Below, in pieces: positions 28,373 to 36,577 of a DNA stretch of 64,000 nucleotides. The stretch comes from Streptomyces sp. NBC_00353. GTDB lineage: Bacteria; Actinomycetota; Actinomycetes; Streptomycetales; Streptomycetaceae. The translations under genes and the position numbers were made by a program. The notes beneath the pieces were generated by a model, which was given only the letters and a program-made list of their open reading frames with translations, was not told the origin of the DNA and searched no databases. Where the stretch lies: the NCBI RefSeq assembly GCF_036108815.1, contig NZ_CP107985.1:4278001-4342000 (forward strand). The letters are read 5' to 3'. Positions within the stretch are counted from its first letter, which is position 1; the number at the start of each line of letters is the position of its first letter.

Positions 28373-28505
28373 AGTGCGGACGAAATAACCCAAGTCTGGA
28401 CAAGGTCCACATGTTGCCGACCTCTCGTCGTCGGAGTTGACTCAGTCGTGACCGGGCGCCGCCTGGGCGACCTGACCGACACCCCGCACCGACGGGAGGA
28501 CGCTC

Positions 28506-29969
28506 GTGACCGAGGAAACGAAGAACGCTCCTTACACCACGAACAATGCCGGGATCCCGGTGGAGAGCGACGAACATTCGCTCACCGTCGGATCCGACGG
28601 CCCGATCCTGCTCCAGGACCACTACCTCATCGAGAAGATGGCCCAGTTCAACCGTGAACGGGTCCCCGAACGCGTGGTCCACGCCAAGGGCGCCGGGGCC
28701 TACGGCACCTTCGTCGTGACCAACGACGTCAGCCAGTTCACCAAGGCGGACCTCTTCCAACCGGGCAAGCAGACCGCCATGCTCGCCCGCTTCTCCACGG
28801 TCGCCGGCGAACAGGGCTCTCCCGACACCTGGCGCGACCCCCGCGGCTTCGCGCTGAAGTTCTACACGGAGCACGGCAACTACGACATGGTCGGCAACAA
28901 CACGCCGATCTTCTTCGTACGGGACCCGATGAAGTTCCAGGACTTCATCCGCTCGCAGAAGCGCCGCCCGGACAGCGGGGTGCGCGACCACGACATGCAG
29001 TGGGACTTCTGGACCCTCTCCCCCGAGTCCGCCCACATGGTGACGTGGCTGATGGGCGACCGGGGCATCCCGAAGACGTACCGCAACATGAACGGTTACA
29101 GCTCGCACGCCTATATGTGGGTGAACGCGGGTGGCGAGCGGTTCTGGATCAAGTACCACTTCAAGACCGACCAGGGCATCGACTTCTACACCCAGGCCGA
29201 TGCCGACGAGATGGCCGGTATCGACGGCGACGTCCACCGCCGCGACCTGTTCGAGTCGATCAAGCGCGGCGATCACCCGAGCTGGACGCTGTACGTCCAG
29301 GTGATGCCGTTCGACGACGCGCCGGACTACCGGTTCAACCCGTTCGACCTGACCAAGGTGTGGCCGCACGGCGACTACCCGCTGATCGAGGTCGGCCGGA
29401 TGACGCTGAACGAAAACCCCGAGGACTTTTTCGTCCACATCGAGCAGGCGTCCTTCGAGCCGTCGAACCTGGTGCCCGGCATCGGTCCGTCGCCCGACAA
29501 GATGCTGCTCGGCAGGCTCTTCTCGTATCCGGACACCCACCGGTACCGGATCGGCCCGAACTACGCGCAGCTGCCGCCGAACCGCCCGCGCTTCGGCCGG
29601 AACTCGTACGCGAAGGACGGCCCGATGCGGTACGAGCCGACGCGCACGGGAGCGGTCTACGCGCCGAACTCGTACGGCGGACCGGCCGCGGACACCGAAC
29701 GCTTCGGCGACCCGGCGGGCTGGGCCACCGCGGGCGAGATGGTCCACGAGGCGTACAAGCTGCACCGGGAGGACGACGACTGGGGCCAGGCGGGCACGAT
29801 GGTCCGCAAGGTGCTCGACGACGCGGCGCGCGATCGGCTCGTGTCGAACATTTCCGGCCATCTCCTGGACGGTGTGAGCCGCCCGGTCCTGGAGCGGGCG
29901 CTGCAGTACTGGCGCAACGTCGACAAGGACCTCGGCGACCGGATCGCCAAAGAGGTCAACGGCGGCTGA
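28506..29969 (+). CDS. Monofunctional haem catalase
   Basis: 487 aa, small-subunit (clade 3) size. It converts hydrogen peroxide to water and oxygen. The distal His motif FNRERVPERVVHAKGAGAYG, the distal Asn region GNNTPIFFVRDP and the proximal haem tyrosine in RLFSYPDTHRYRIG are all present. GTG 28506 follows GGGAGG. It ends at a very strong hairpin, so it is monocistronic. Confidence 0.95.
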   Translation: MTEETKNAPYTTNNAGIPVESDEHSLTVGSDGPILLQDHYLIEKMAQFNRERVPERVVHAKGAGAYGTFVVTNDVSQFTKADLFQPGKQTAMLARFSTVAGEQGSPDTWRDPRGFALKFYTEHGNYDMVGNNTPIFFVRDPMKFQDFIRSQKRRPDSGVRDHDMQWDFWTLSPESAHMVTWLMGDRGIPKTYRNMNGYSSHAYMWVNAGGERFWIKYHFKTDQGIDFYTQADADEMAGIDGDVHRRDLFESIKRGDHPSWTLYVQVMPFDDAPDYRFNPFDLTKVWPHGDYPLIEVGRMTLNENPEDFFVHIEQASFEPSNLVPGIGPSPDKMLLGRLFSYPDTHRYRIGPNYAQLPPNRPRFGRNSYAKDGPMRYEPTRTGAVYAPNSYGGPAADTERFGDPAGWATAGEMVHEAYKLHREDDDWGQAGTMVRKVLDDAARDRLVSNISGHLLDGVSRPVLERALQYWRNVDKDLGDRIAKEVNGG

Positions 29970-29986
29970 CGCCGTCGGACGCGGAC

Positions 29987-30032
29987 GCATGGGAGAGGGG
30001 CGGTGCCGGTCGGCACCGCCCCTCTCCCATGC
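29987..30032. terminator. Terminator between catalase and PBP genes
   Basis: A perfect inverted repeat of 22 bp (29987-30008 with 30011-30032), essentially without a loop. It separates the convergent catalase (+) and penicillin-binding protein (-) genes. The word CATGCGTTCACTG occurs at 30028-30040 and again at 30047-30059, so a 19-bp segment is tandemly repeated into the 3' end of the PBP gene. Confidence 0.88.
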
Positions 30033-30053
30033 GTTCACTGCTCTCTCATGCGT

Positions 30054-32273
30054 TCACTGATTGAGCGAGTTGTTGTTTCCCGGCCGCCCGGAGTTCCCTC
30101 CCCCACCCGGCAGGACGGGGGACTCGCTCGGCAGGACGGGGGACTCGCTCGGCGTCTCGATGGGCGACTGACTGGCCGAATCGCTGGGCGTCTCGATCGG
30201 GCTCTGCGAAGGCAGGTCCGACGACTCGGTCGGCGACGGGTCGGCGCTCTCCGACGTCGAGGGGCTCGTCGACGGGCTGGCCGGCACGGAGACCTCACCG
30301 CGCTCCACGTCCTGAAGATCGAACTGGGCGCTGGAGCCGCCGCCCAGCGCACCGAGGGTGTAGTCCGCCCAGATCTGCGCCGGGAAGCCGCCGCCGTTGG
30401 CCCGGCCGGAGTTGGCGGTACCGGTCAGACTGACCTGGCCGCCGCCGTCCTTGGGGGATTCACCGAAGAGCGCCACGACCGTGGTGAGCTCCGGGGTGTA
30501 GCCCGCGAACAGGGCGGACTTGTTGTTCTCCGAGGTGCCCGTCTTGCCCGCCGCCTCGTAGGCCGAGGTGTTGGCCGCCTGGCCGGAGCCGCTGTCCACG
30601 ACGCCCCTCAGGACGGAGGTCACGGTGTCGGCGGACTTGCGGCTGATCACCTGATCCCCGATGCCCTTGACCGGGTCGACCGTGCGGTCCCGGTGCTTGG
30701 CGGACTTCACGATGAACGGGGTGACCTTCCGGCCGTGGTTGTCGAGCGTGGCGTACGCGCCCGCCATGTCCCAGGTCGAGGCGTTCATCGTGCCCAGTGT
30801 GATGGCGGGGCGCTCGGGGAAGTTCTGGTCCGGCACACCGAGCGCCAGCGCGGTCTCCTTCACCGCGGGCGGGCCGACGTCGACCACCATCTGCGCGAAG
30901 ACCGAGTTGATCGACTTGTTCATCGCGGTCTGCACGGTGACGTCACCGTAGCTCCGGTTGTCCTCGTTCTCCGGGGCGAACGGGGTGTCGCTGCCCACGA
31001 CCGGCCGCTTGCTGGTGCCGTCGTAGCGGGTGTTGACGCCGATCAGATCGCCGTCCTGGGTTTTCGCCTCGTTCTCCAGCGCGGAGGCGAGCACCAGCGG
31101 CTTGAAGGTGGAGGCGGGCTGGTAGTCCCGACGCGTGGCGTTGGAGATGTAGTGCTTGACGTAGTCCACCCCGCCGTAGAGCGCGACGACTGCGCCGGTC
31201 TTCGGGTCGACGGAGGTGGCACCCGCCTGGACGGTCGCGTCGACCTTGTTGCCCTTGCGGTCCAGCTTGGACTCCAGCTGGCGGTCGACCGACGCCTCCA
31301 GCTGCTTCTGCCGCTTCTTGTCGATGTTGAGGGTGAAGGTCCAGCCGCCGGCCTGCCGCATGTCCCCCGTGATGCCCTGCTTGTCGAGCTCCTTGTTGGC
31401 GGCCTCGACGAGGTATCCGGTCTGGCCCTCCATGCCGCGGGCGGGCTTGGGCTTGTCCGGGACGGGGAACTTCAGGGTGTCGCGCTGGGCCTTGTCGAGC
31501 CAGTGCATCTCGACCATGTTGTCGAGCGTGTAGGCCCAGCGCTCCTTGACGAGCCTGCGGCCGGTGGGCGTCGCGACCGCCCAGTCGTACTGGCTCGGGG
31601 CCTGGAGCAGCGCGGCCAGATAGGCACCCTGGGAAACGTTGAGGTCCTTGGCGTCGACCCCGTAGTAGGCCTGCGCCGCGGCCTGGATCCCGCTCGCGCC
31701 GCGTCCGTAGTACGCGGTGTTGATGTACCCGGCGAGGATGTAGTTCTTGTCCTTCTTCTGGTCGACCTTGAGCGAGATCACCAGCTCTTTGAGCTTGCGG
31801 CTGACCGTCGGGTCCTGCGTCAGGTAGTAGTTCTTCACGTACTGCTGGGTGATGGTCGAGCCACCCTGCTTGCCCTTGCCGGAGAGCGTGTTGAGGATGC
31901 CGCGCGCGGTGCCCTTCAGGTCGACGCCCTGGTCCTTGTAGAACGTCTTGTTCTCGGCGGCGACGAAGGTGTGCTGCACCTCCTTGGGGACCTCGGCGAG
32001 GTCCACGATCTGGCGGTTGACCCCGTCACCGGTCCGGGTCAGCACTGTGCCGTCGCTGTACTGGTAGACGTTGCTCTGCCGCTCGGCCAGGGCGTTGGCC
32101 TTGGGTATGTCCACATACAGGTAGAGCGCCACGAAGGCGCCCATGATCAGCAGGCAGAACCCGAAGAACGTGCCCAGCATCTTCCGCCAGGTGAAGAGTC
32201 CGCGTATGCCGCCGCTCTTCGCGGCCCGCCGCGCTCCGCGCTGCTGGGCTCGTCGCGCATCCGCTCGACCCAT
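30054..32273 (-). CDS. Bifunctional class A penicillin-binding protein
   Basis: 739 aa. A cytoplasmic basic tail and one membrane helix (about 35-55) precede a GT51 transglycosylase (ENKTFYKDQGVDLKG, GGSTITQQYVKN, AGYINTAYYGRGASGIQAAA) and a transpeptidase (about 330-620) with SxxK in ASTFKP, SxN in SIN and KTG in AGKTGTSE. It polymerises and cross-links peptidoglycan outside the membrane. The C-terminal ~90 residues are a Ser/Pro/Thr-rich tail with repeated SQSPIETPS and SESPVLP, typical of Streptomyces PBPs. It is divergent from the SPFH gene. Confidence 0.94.
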   Translation of the reverse strand: MGRADARRAQQRGARRAAKSGGIRGLFTWRKMLGTFFGFCLLIMGAFVALYLYVDIPKANALAERQSNVYQYSDGTVLTRTGDGVNRQIVDLAEVPKEVQHTFVAAENKTFYKDQGVDLKGTARGILNTLSGKGKQGGSTITQQYVKNYYLTQDPTVSRKLKELVISLKVDQKKDKNYILAGYINTAYYGRGASGIQAAAQAYYGVDAKDLNVSQGAYLAALLQAPSQYDWAVATPTGRRLVKERWAYTLDNMVEMHWLDKAQRDTLKFPVPDKPKPARGMEGQTGYLVEAANKELDKQGITGDMRQAGGWTFTLNIDKKRQKQLEASVDRQLESKLDRKGNKVDATVQAGATSVDPKTGAVVALYGGVDYVKHYISNATRRDYQPASTFKPLVLASALENEAKTQDGDLIGVNTRYDGTSKRPVVGSDTPFAPENEDNRSYGDVTVQTAMNKSINSVFAQMVVDVGPPAVKETALALGVPDQNFPERPAITLGTMNASTWDMAGAYATLDNHGRKVTPFIVKSAKHRDRTVDPVKGIGDQVISRKSADTVTSVLRGVVDSGSGQAANTSAYEAAGKTGTSENNKSALFAGYTPELTTVVALFGESPKDGGGQVSLTGTANSGRANGGGFPAQIWADYTLGALGGGSSAQFDLQDVERGEVSVPASPSTSPSTSESADPSPTESSDLPSQSPIETPSDSASQSPIETPSESPVLPSESPVLPGGGGNSGRPGNNNSLNQ

Positions 32274-32441
32274 CGCTGTATCGCTCCCGTTTCTCTGCTC
32301 GCCTGATCCGCTCGGCCCAGACAGCTAACACTGTCGGCAAGGACAAAATGCAGCCGATCCGGTCTTTTCCGGACGTGACAATCAGCACCCGTTCCCAAAG
32401 GAACCGACTCCCGGGAGGTGTACATGGTTGCGAATTCGCTT

Positions 32442-32457
32442 AATGTGTAATCACATT
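32442..32457. promoter_or_regulatory. Palindromic operator candidate upstream of the SPFH gene
   Basis: AATGTG-TAAT-CACATT is a perfect 6-bp inverted repeat with a 4-nt spacer, within an A+T-rich stretch (32431-32480) rare in this genome. GCTAGCAACACGCTAG follows. It lies 37 bp before the SPFH start, in promoter position, and could be the site of the ribbon-helix-helix protein encoded at the end of the same unit, or of a GntR-type repressor. Confidence 0.5.
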
Positions 32458-32493
32458 GCTAGCAACACGCTAGATACACAAACAGGGGGAATC

Positions 32494-33441
32494 ATGACCG
32501 ACCAACCGATAGCGGTGCAGGCCGACGGCGCTCCGGAGATGCCCGAGCCGCAGGTCCGGGAGACCACGGCGCACTCCATCCCCGGCGGCTTCGGCCTGCT
32601 CCTGACCGTCCTCGGTGTGTTCCTCGGCGTCGGCCTGGCGATCATCGGTGGCGCCCTGGGCGCCAACGGGCACAACGGGGCGGGGATCCCGCTCCTCGTC
32701 GTAGGGGTGCTTCTCGCCGTCGCCTCGTTCTTCTGCATGAGCGGCGTCAAGATGGTGGCGCCCGGCGAGGCCCGCGTGATCCAGCTCTTCGGCCGGTACG
32801 TCGGAACGATCCGCGCCGACGGACTGCGCTGGATCAACCCCCTGACCAGCAGCCGCAAGATCTCCACCCGGGTCCGCAACCACGAGACCGCGGTCCTCAA
32901 GGTCAACGACGCCTACGGCAACCCCATCGAGCTCGCCGCGATCGTCGTCTGGAAGGTCGAGGACACCGCGCAGGCGCTCTTCGAGGTCGACGACTTCCGG
33001 AAGTTCGTCGCCACGCAGACCGAGGCGGCCGTCCGTCACATCGCGATCGAGTACCCGTACGACGCCCACGACGAGGGCGGCCTGTCACTGCGCGGCAACG
33101 CGGACGAGATCACCGAGAAGCTGGCCGCCGAACTCACCGCCCGGGTGCAGGCCGCCGGCGTACGCATCATCGAGTCCCGCTTCAGCCACCTCGCGTACGC
33201 CCCCGAGATCGCCTCCGCGATGCTCCAGCGCCAGCAGGCGGGTGCGGTGGTCGCGGCCCGCCAGCAGATCGTCGAGGGCGCGGTCGGCATGGTCGAGATG
33301 GCGCTGACCCGGATCGCCGAACAGGACATCGTCGAACTCGACTCCGAACGCAAGGCGGCAATGGTCAGCAATCTGATGGTGGTGCTGTGCGGTGACCGCG
33401 CGGCACAACCCGTCCTGAACACGGGCACGCTCTACCAGTGA
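32494..33441 (+). CDS. SPFH/band-7 domain membrane protein
   Basis: 315 aa. Two hydrophobic segments (about 30-50 and 63-83) precede the SPFH domain (about 85-255), recognisable from APGEARVIQLFGRYVGTI, RVRNHETAVLKVND and AAVRHIAIEYPYD, and a helical tail (MLQRQQAGAVVAARQQIVEG). It is a flotillin/stomatin-like membrane scaffold; the specific role is unknown. ATG 32494 has an AGGGGG site. The next gene starts within its stop codon (GTGA). Confidence 0.88.
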   Translation: MTDQPIAVQADGAPEMPEPQVRETTAHSIPGGFGLLLTVLGVFLGVGLAIIGGALGANGHNGAGIPLLVVGVLLAVASFFCMSGVKMVAPGEARVIQLFGRYVGTIRADGLRWINPLTSSRKISTRVRNHETAVLKVNDAYGNPIELAAIVVWKVEDTAQALFEVDDFRKFVATQTEAAVRHIAIEYPYDAHDEGGLSLRGNADEITEKLAAELTARVQAAGVRIIESRFSHLAYAPEIASAMLQRQQAGAVVAARQQIVEGAVGMVEMALTRIAEQDIVELDSERKAAMVSNLMVVLCGDRAAQPVLNTGTLYQ

Positions 33442-33653
33442 CGGAAGAAACCCCGAAGCGCAAGCAGATGCTGCTGCGGCTGGACCCCGCGGTGCACGAC
33501 GCGCTGGCCCGCTGGGCCTCGGACGAACTGCGCAGCGCGAACGCCCAGATCGAGTTCCTGCTGCGCAGAGCACTGGCAGAGGCGGGCCGCCTGCCGAAGA
33601 CGACATCTCCCATCCCCCGCCGAGGCCGTCCGCCCAAGCCCCCGGCGGAGTAG
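33438..33653 (+). CDS. Small ribbon-helix-helix (Arc/CopG-type) DNA-binding protein
   Basis: 71 aa. MLLRLDPAVHDALARWASDE, then LRSANAQIEFLLRRAL is the Arc/MetJ-type fold: one strand for operator contact and two helices for dimerisation. A basic Arg/Lys/Pro tail follows. Coupled to the SPFH gene by a GTGA overlap, a pairing common in Streptomyces. A plausible autoregulator of the pair through the palindrome upstream. Confidence 0.82.
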   Translation: MTEETPKRKQMLLRLDPAVHDALARWASDELRSANAQIEFLLRRALAEAGRLPKTTSPIPRRGRPPKPPAE

Positions 33654-33791
33654 GGGGCGGGCGAGCAGGGGCAGGCGCCGGGCGCCTGCCCCTCAGCACC
33701 GGACGGGCCGGAAGATCGGCCCCCGGCGATCGCGGGCACGCAGCCGTCACGGAACCCCGGCTGCGGGTTGTTCCGTCTGCGGATGCCTCTC

Positions 33792-33842
33792 GTTCACGAC
33801 GGGTACCGCCCCCGCGCCTACGTTCACGTGTGAAAGCTTTGT
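33792..33842 (+). promoter_or_regulatory. Possible PHO boxes upstream of alkaline phosphatase
   Basis: GTTCACG occurs at 33792-33798 and 33822-33828. Streptomyces PhoP sites are built from direct repeats of GTTCACC-like units at 11-bp spacing; these two are 30 bp apart, so the match is partial. TTCACG also recurs in the leader just before the ribosome site. The gene's function makes phosphate control plausible. Confidence 0.4.
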
Positions 33843-33860
33843 AATTCACGAGGAGCTGTT

Positions 33861-35153
33861 GTGAACAGACGCGTGCGTAGTGCGCGATGGGGAGCACCCG
33901 TCGCTGCGGCCGTCGTGGCCGCGGTCGCCACGATGGTGCTCAACCCGACGCTGGGTGCGTCGGCCGTTGCCCCGCAGTCGGCGGCGAAGGCGAAAGCCCC
34001 CACGGCGAAGAACGTCATCTTCATCAACGGTGACGGCATGGGTGCCTCGATGCGCGAGGCAGCGAGGCTCAACCTCTCCGGCCTGGAAGGCCAGCTGGCG
34101 ATGGACCGCCTCACGGCGTCCGGCCAGCTCACCACCACCCCGCGGGACCCGAAGACCGTCGTGACGGACTCCGCCGCGGCGGCGACCGCGTGGGCCACGG
34201 GCGAGAAGACCTACAACGGCGCGATCAGCGTCGACGTCAACGGCAACCCGCTGGCGACCCTCGGCCAGCAGGCCAAGGCGGCCGGCAAGGCCACCGGCCT
34301 GGTGACCACCGCGCAGGTCACCGACGCGTCCCCGGCGGCGTTCTTCGCCAACACCGCGGACCGCGGACAGCAGGACGAGATCGCCCGTCAGTACCTGGAC
34401 GTCAGCAAGCCCGACGTCATCCTGGGCGGCGGCGAGGACTGGTGGCTGCCGGCCGGTACGCCGGGCGCGTTCAAGGACAAGCCGGCGGAGGACACGACCG
34501 AGGGCAGCCGCGGCACCAAGGGCAACCTGATCAAGAAGGCCCAGAAGGCCGGTTACTCGTACGTCAACAGTGCGAGCGGGCTGAGCAAGGCCAAGAACGG
34601 CAAGCTCCTCGGGCTGTTCAGCAACGAGGAGATGTTCCAGCAGCGCCCCGAGGGCCAGGGCGACGTCTACAGCCCGGTCGTGGACCTCGGCACGATGACC
34701 AGCAAGGCCCTGAGCAGCCTGGACAAGAACAAGAAGGGCTTCTTCCTCATGGTCGAGGAGGAAGGCACCGACGAGTTCGCGCACTCCAACAACGGCACGC
34801 GCGTCCTGCAGTCGATGCAGCAGCTGGAGAAGGCCGTCGCGGCGGCCCGCGCGTACATCGCGACGCACCCCGACACGCTGCTGGTCGTCACCGGTGACCA
34901 CGAGACCGGCGGTCTCTCGGTCGAGGAGGTCGACGCCAACGACGAGTCCGGGGACGCCATCTCCGCCGAGGACGGTCCGTTCTCGATCCGCGGCAGCGAC
35001 CGCAAGTTCACCATCGACTGGACCACGTCGGGGCACACCAGCGTGGACGTGCCCGTGACGGCGAGCGGTCCGCTCTCCGACAGCTTCTCGGGCAAGCACC
35101 CGAACACGTACGTGCACGACGTACTCAAGCAGGTGCTGGCACCGCGCCGCTGA
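33861..35153 (+). CDS. Secreted alkaline phosphatase
   Basis: 430 aa. The N-terminus (MNRRVRSARWGAPVAAAVVA ... GASA) is a signal peptide with an RR pair. The PhoA-type core has INGDGMG (metal site), the phosphorylated serine in VVTDSAAAATAWATG, VEEEGTDEFAH, TGDHETGGL and SGHTSVDVPV, which together supply the zinc and magnesium ligands. It scavenges phosphate from monoesters outside the cell. GTG 33861 has GAGGAG 8 nt upstream. Monocistronic, closed by a hairpin. Confidence 0.93.
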   Translation: MNRRVRSARWGAPVAAAVVAAVATMVLNPTLGASAVAPQSAAKAKAPTAKNVIFINGDGMGASMREAARLNLSGLEGQLAMDRLTASGQLTTTPRDPKTVVTDSAAAATAWATGEKTYNGAISVDVNGNPLATLGQQAKAAGKATGLVTTAQVTDASPAAFFANTADRGQQDEIARQYLDVSKPDVILGGGEDWWLPAGTPGAFKDKPAEDTTEGSRGTKGNLIKKAQKAGYSYVNSASGLSKAKNGKLLGLFSNEEMFQQRPEGQGDVYSPVVDLGTMTSKALSSLDKNKKGFFLMVEEEGTDEFAHSNNGTRVLQSMQQLEKAVAAARAYIATHPDTLLVVTGDHETGGLSVEEVDANDESGDAISAEDGPFSIRGSDRKFTIDWTTSGHTSVDVPVTASGPLSDSFSGKHPNTYVHDVLKQVLAPRR

Positions 35154-35166
35154 ACGCGGTGACGCA

Positions 35167-35204
35167 GGAACGGGCCCCGGGAACATTCTCCCGGGGCCCG
35201 TTCC
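35167..35204 (+). terminator. Terminator after alkaline phosphatase
   Basis: A 16-bp perfect stem (35167-35182 with 35189-35204) and a 6-nt loop, 13 nt after the stop codon. Confidence 0.85.
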
Positions 35205-35331
35205 CGTGCGCAGGGGCGATGTCGTCGGGCCGTGGCGGCCCGGGCCGGGCCCGCCGTACGGTCCGCTCAGGGCCGCACCCGGCAGTACGGCCGATGCCCC
35301 ACCTCATCTCGGGAGGACTGCCCCACCCGCA

Positions 35332-35363
35332 TATACATGCAAGGTATACACGCGACGTATAGT
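35332..35363 (+). promoter_or_regulatory. PadR-type tandem operator and leaderless promoter
   Basis: Two overlapping TATAC-N7-GTATA dyads occupy 35332-35348 and 35345-35361, with centres 13 bp apart. TATAGT at 35358-35363 reads as a -10 box, and the ATG at 35370 is where transcription would begin, so the mRNA is probably leaderless. No ribosome site precedes the ATG. The arrangement suits autorepression by the PadR protein encoded next. Confidence 0.65.
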
Positions 35364-35369
35364 GTCCGC

Positions 35370-35894
35370 ATGTCTATCGGCCACACCCTGCTCGGACTCC
35401 TCGAGTCCGGCCCCCGCCACGGCTACGACCTCAAGCGCACATTCGACGAGAAGTTCGGCCACGACCGCCCCCTGCACTACGGCCAGGTCTACTCGACCAT
35501 GTCCCGCCTCCTCAAGAACGGCCTCGTCGAGGTCGACGGCATAGAGAGCGGCGGCGGACCCGAGCGCAAGCGGTACGCCATCACCGAGGCCGGTATCACC
35601 GATGTCACCGGCTGGCTCGCCCAGCCCGAGAAGCCGGAGCCGTACCTCCAGTCGACGCTGTACACCAAGGTCGTCCTGGCCCTGCTCACCGGCCGCAGCG
35701 CCGAAGCCCTCCTGGACACGCAGCGCGCCGAGCACCTGCGCCTCATGCGCATCCTCACCGACCGCAAGCGCGGCGGCGACCTCGCAGACCAGCTGATCTG
35801 CGACCACGCCCTGTTCCATCTGGAGGCCGACCTCCGCTGGCTGGAACTGACCGCCGCCCGGCTCGACCGTCTCGCCCGCGAGGTCGCCGCATGA
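35370..35894 (+). CDS. PadR-family transcriptional regulator
   Basis: 174 aa. The N-terminal winged helix is typical of PadR: LLGLLESGPRHGYDLKR, LHYGQVYSTMSRLLKNGLVE and the wing GPERKRYAITEAG. The C-terminal ~80 aa is the helical dimerisation arm. It is the first gene of a three-gene unit with an ABC exporter, a common pattern in which the repressor senses the exported compound. ATG 35370 is chosen because upstream sequence is promoter. It overlaps the ABC gene by ATGA. Confidence 0.92.
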   Translation: MSIGHTLLGLLESGPRHGYDLKRTFDEKFGHDRPLHYGQVYSTMSRLLKNGLVEVDGIESGGGPERKRYAITEAGITDVTGWLAQPEKPEPYLQSTLYTKVVLALLTGRSAEALLDTQRAEHLRLMRILTDRKRGGDLADQLICDHALFHLEADLRWLELTAARLDRLAREVAA

Positions 35895-36577
35895 CCCCCG
35901 CCGGCTCCCTCCTCGTAGCCCGCGACCTGCGCAAGTCGTACGGCTCGACACCCGCCCTGGACGGCGCCTCGTTCTCCGTCCATCCCGGCGAGATCGTCGC
36001 CGTGCTGGGGCCGTCCGGCTCCGGCAAGTCGACCCTGCTGCACTGCCTCGCCGGCATCGTCACACCCGACAGCGGCACGGTCACCTACGCGGGCCGCGAG
36101 CTCTCCGCGATGTCCGACGCCGAACGCAGCGCCCTGCGCCGCAGCGATTTCGGCTTCGTCTTCCAGTTCGGACAGCTCGTCCCGGAGCTGACCTGCGTGG
36201 AGAACGTCGCCCTGCCGCTCCGCCTCAGCGGCACCAGGCGCAAGGACGCCGAACGCACCGCCCTTCGCTGGATGGAGCGCCTGGAGGTAGACGACCTCGG
36301 CGCCAAGCGTCCCGGCGAGGTCTCCGGCGGCCAGGGCCAGCGCGTCGCCATCGCCCGCGCCCTGGTCTCCTCCCCGAAGGTGATCTTCGCGGACGAGCCG
36401 ACCGGCGCCCTGGACTCCCTCAACGGCGAGCGGGTGATGCAACTGCTCGGCGAGGCCGCCCGGTCCGCCGATGTCGCCGTGGTCCTGGTGACGCACGAGG
36501 CCCGCGTCGCCGCCTACTCCGACCGCGACGTCACCGTGCGCGACGGCCGGGCCCGCGACCTGGAGCACACCGCATGA
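35891..36577 (+). CDS. ABC transporter ATPase, MacB/LolD type
   Basis: 228 aa. Walker A GPSGSGKST, the Q-loop QFGQLVPELT, the signature VSGGQGQRVAIARAL and Walker B VIFADEPTGALDS are all present. The LolD/MacB-type partner is the FtsX-like permease encoded directly after it (ATGA overlap). It drives mechanotransmission, probably expelling or managing a membrane-active compound rather than importing solutes. Confidence 0.94.
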   Translation: MTPAGSLLVARDLRKSYGSTPALDGASFSVHPGEIVAVLGPSGSGKSTLLHCLAGIVTPDSGTVTYAGRELSAMSDAERSALRRSDFGFVFQFGQLVPELTCVENVALPLRLSGTRRKDAERTALRWMERLEVDDLGAKRPGEVSGGQGQRVAIARALVSSPKVIFADEPTGALDSLNGERVMQLLGEAARSADVAVVLVTHEARVAAYSDRDVTVRDGRARDLEHTA

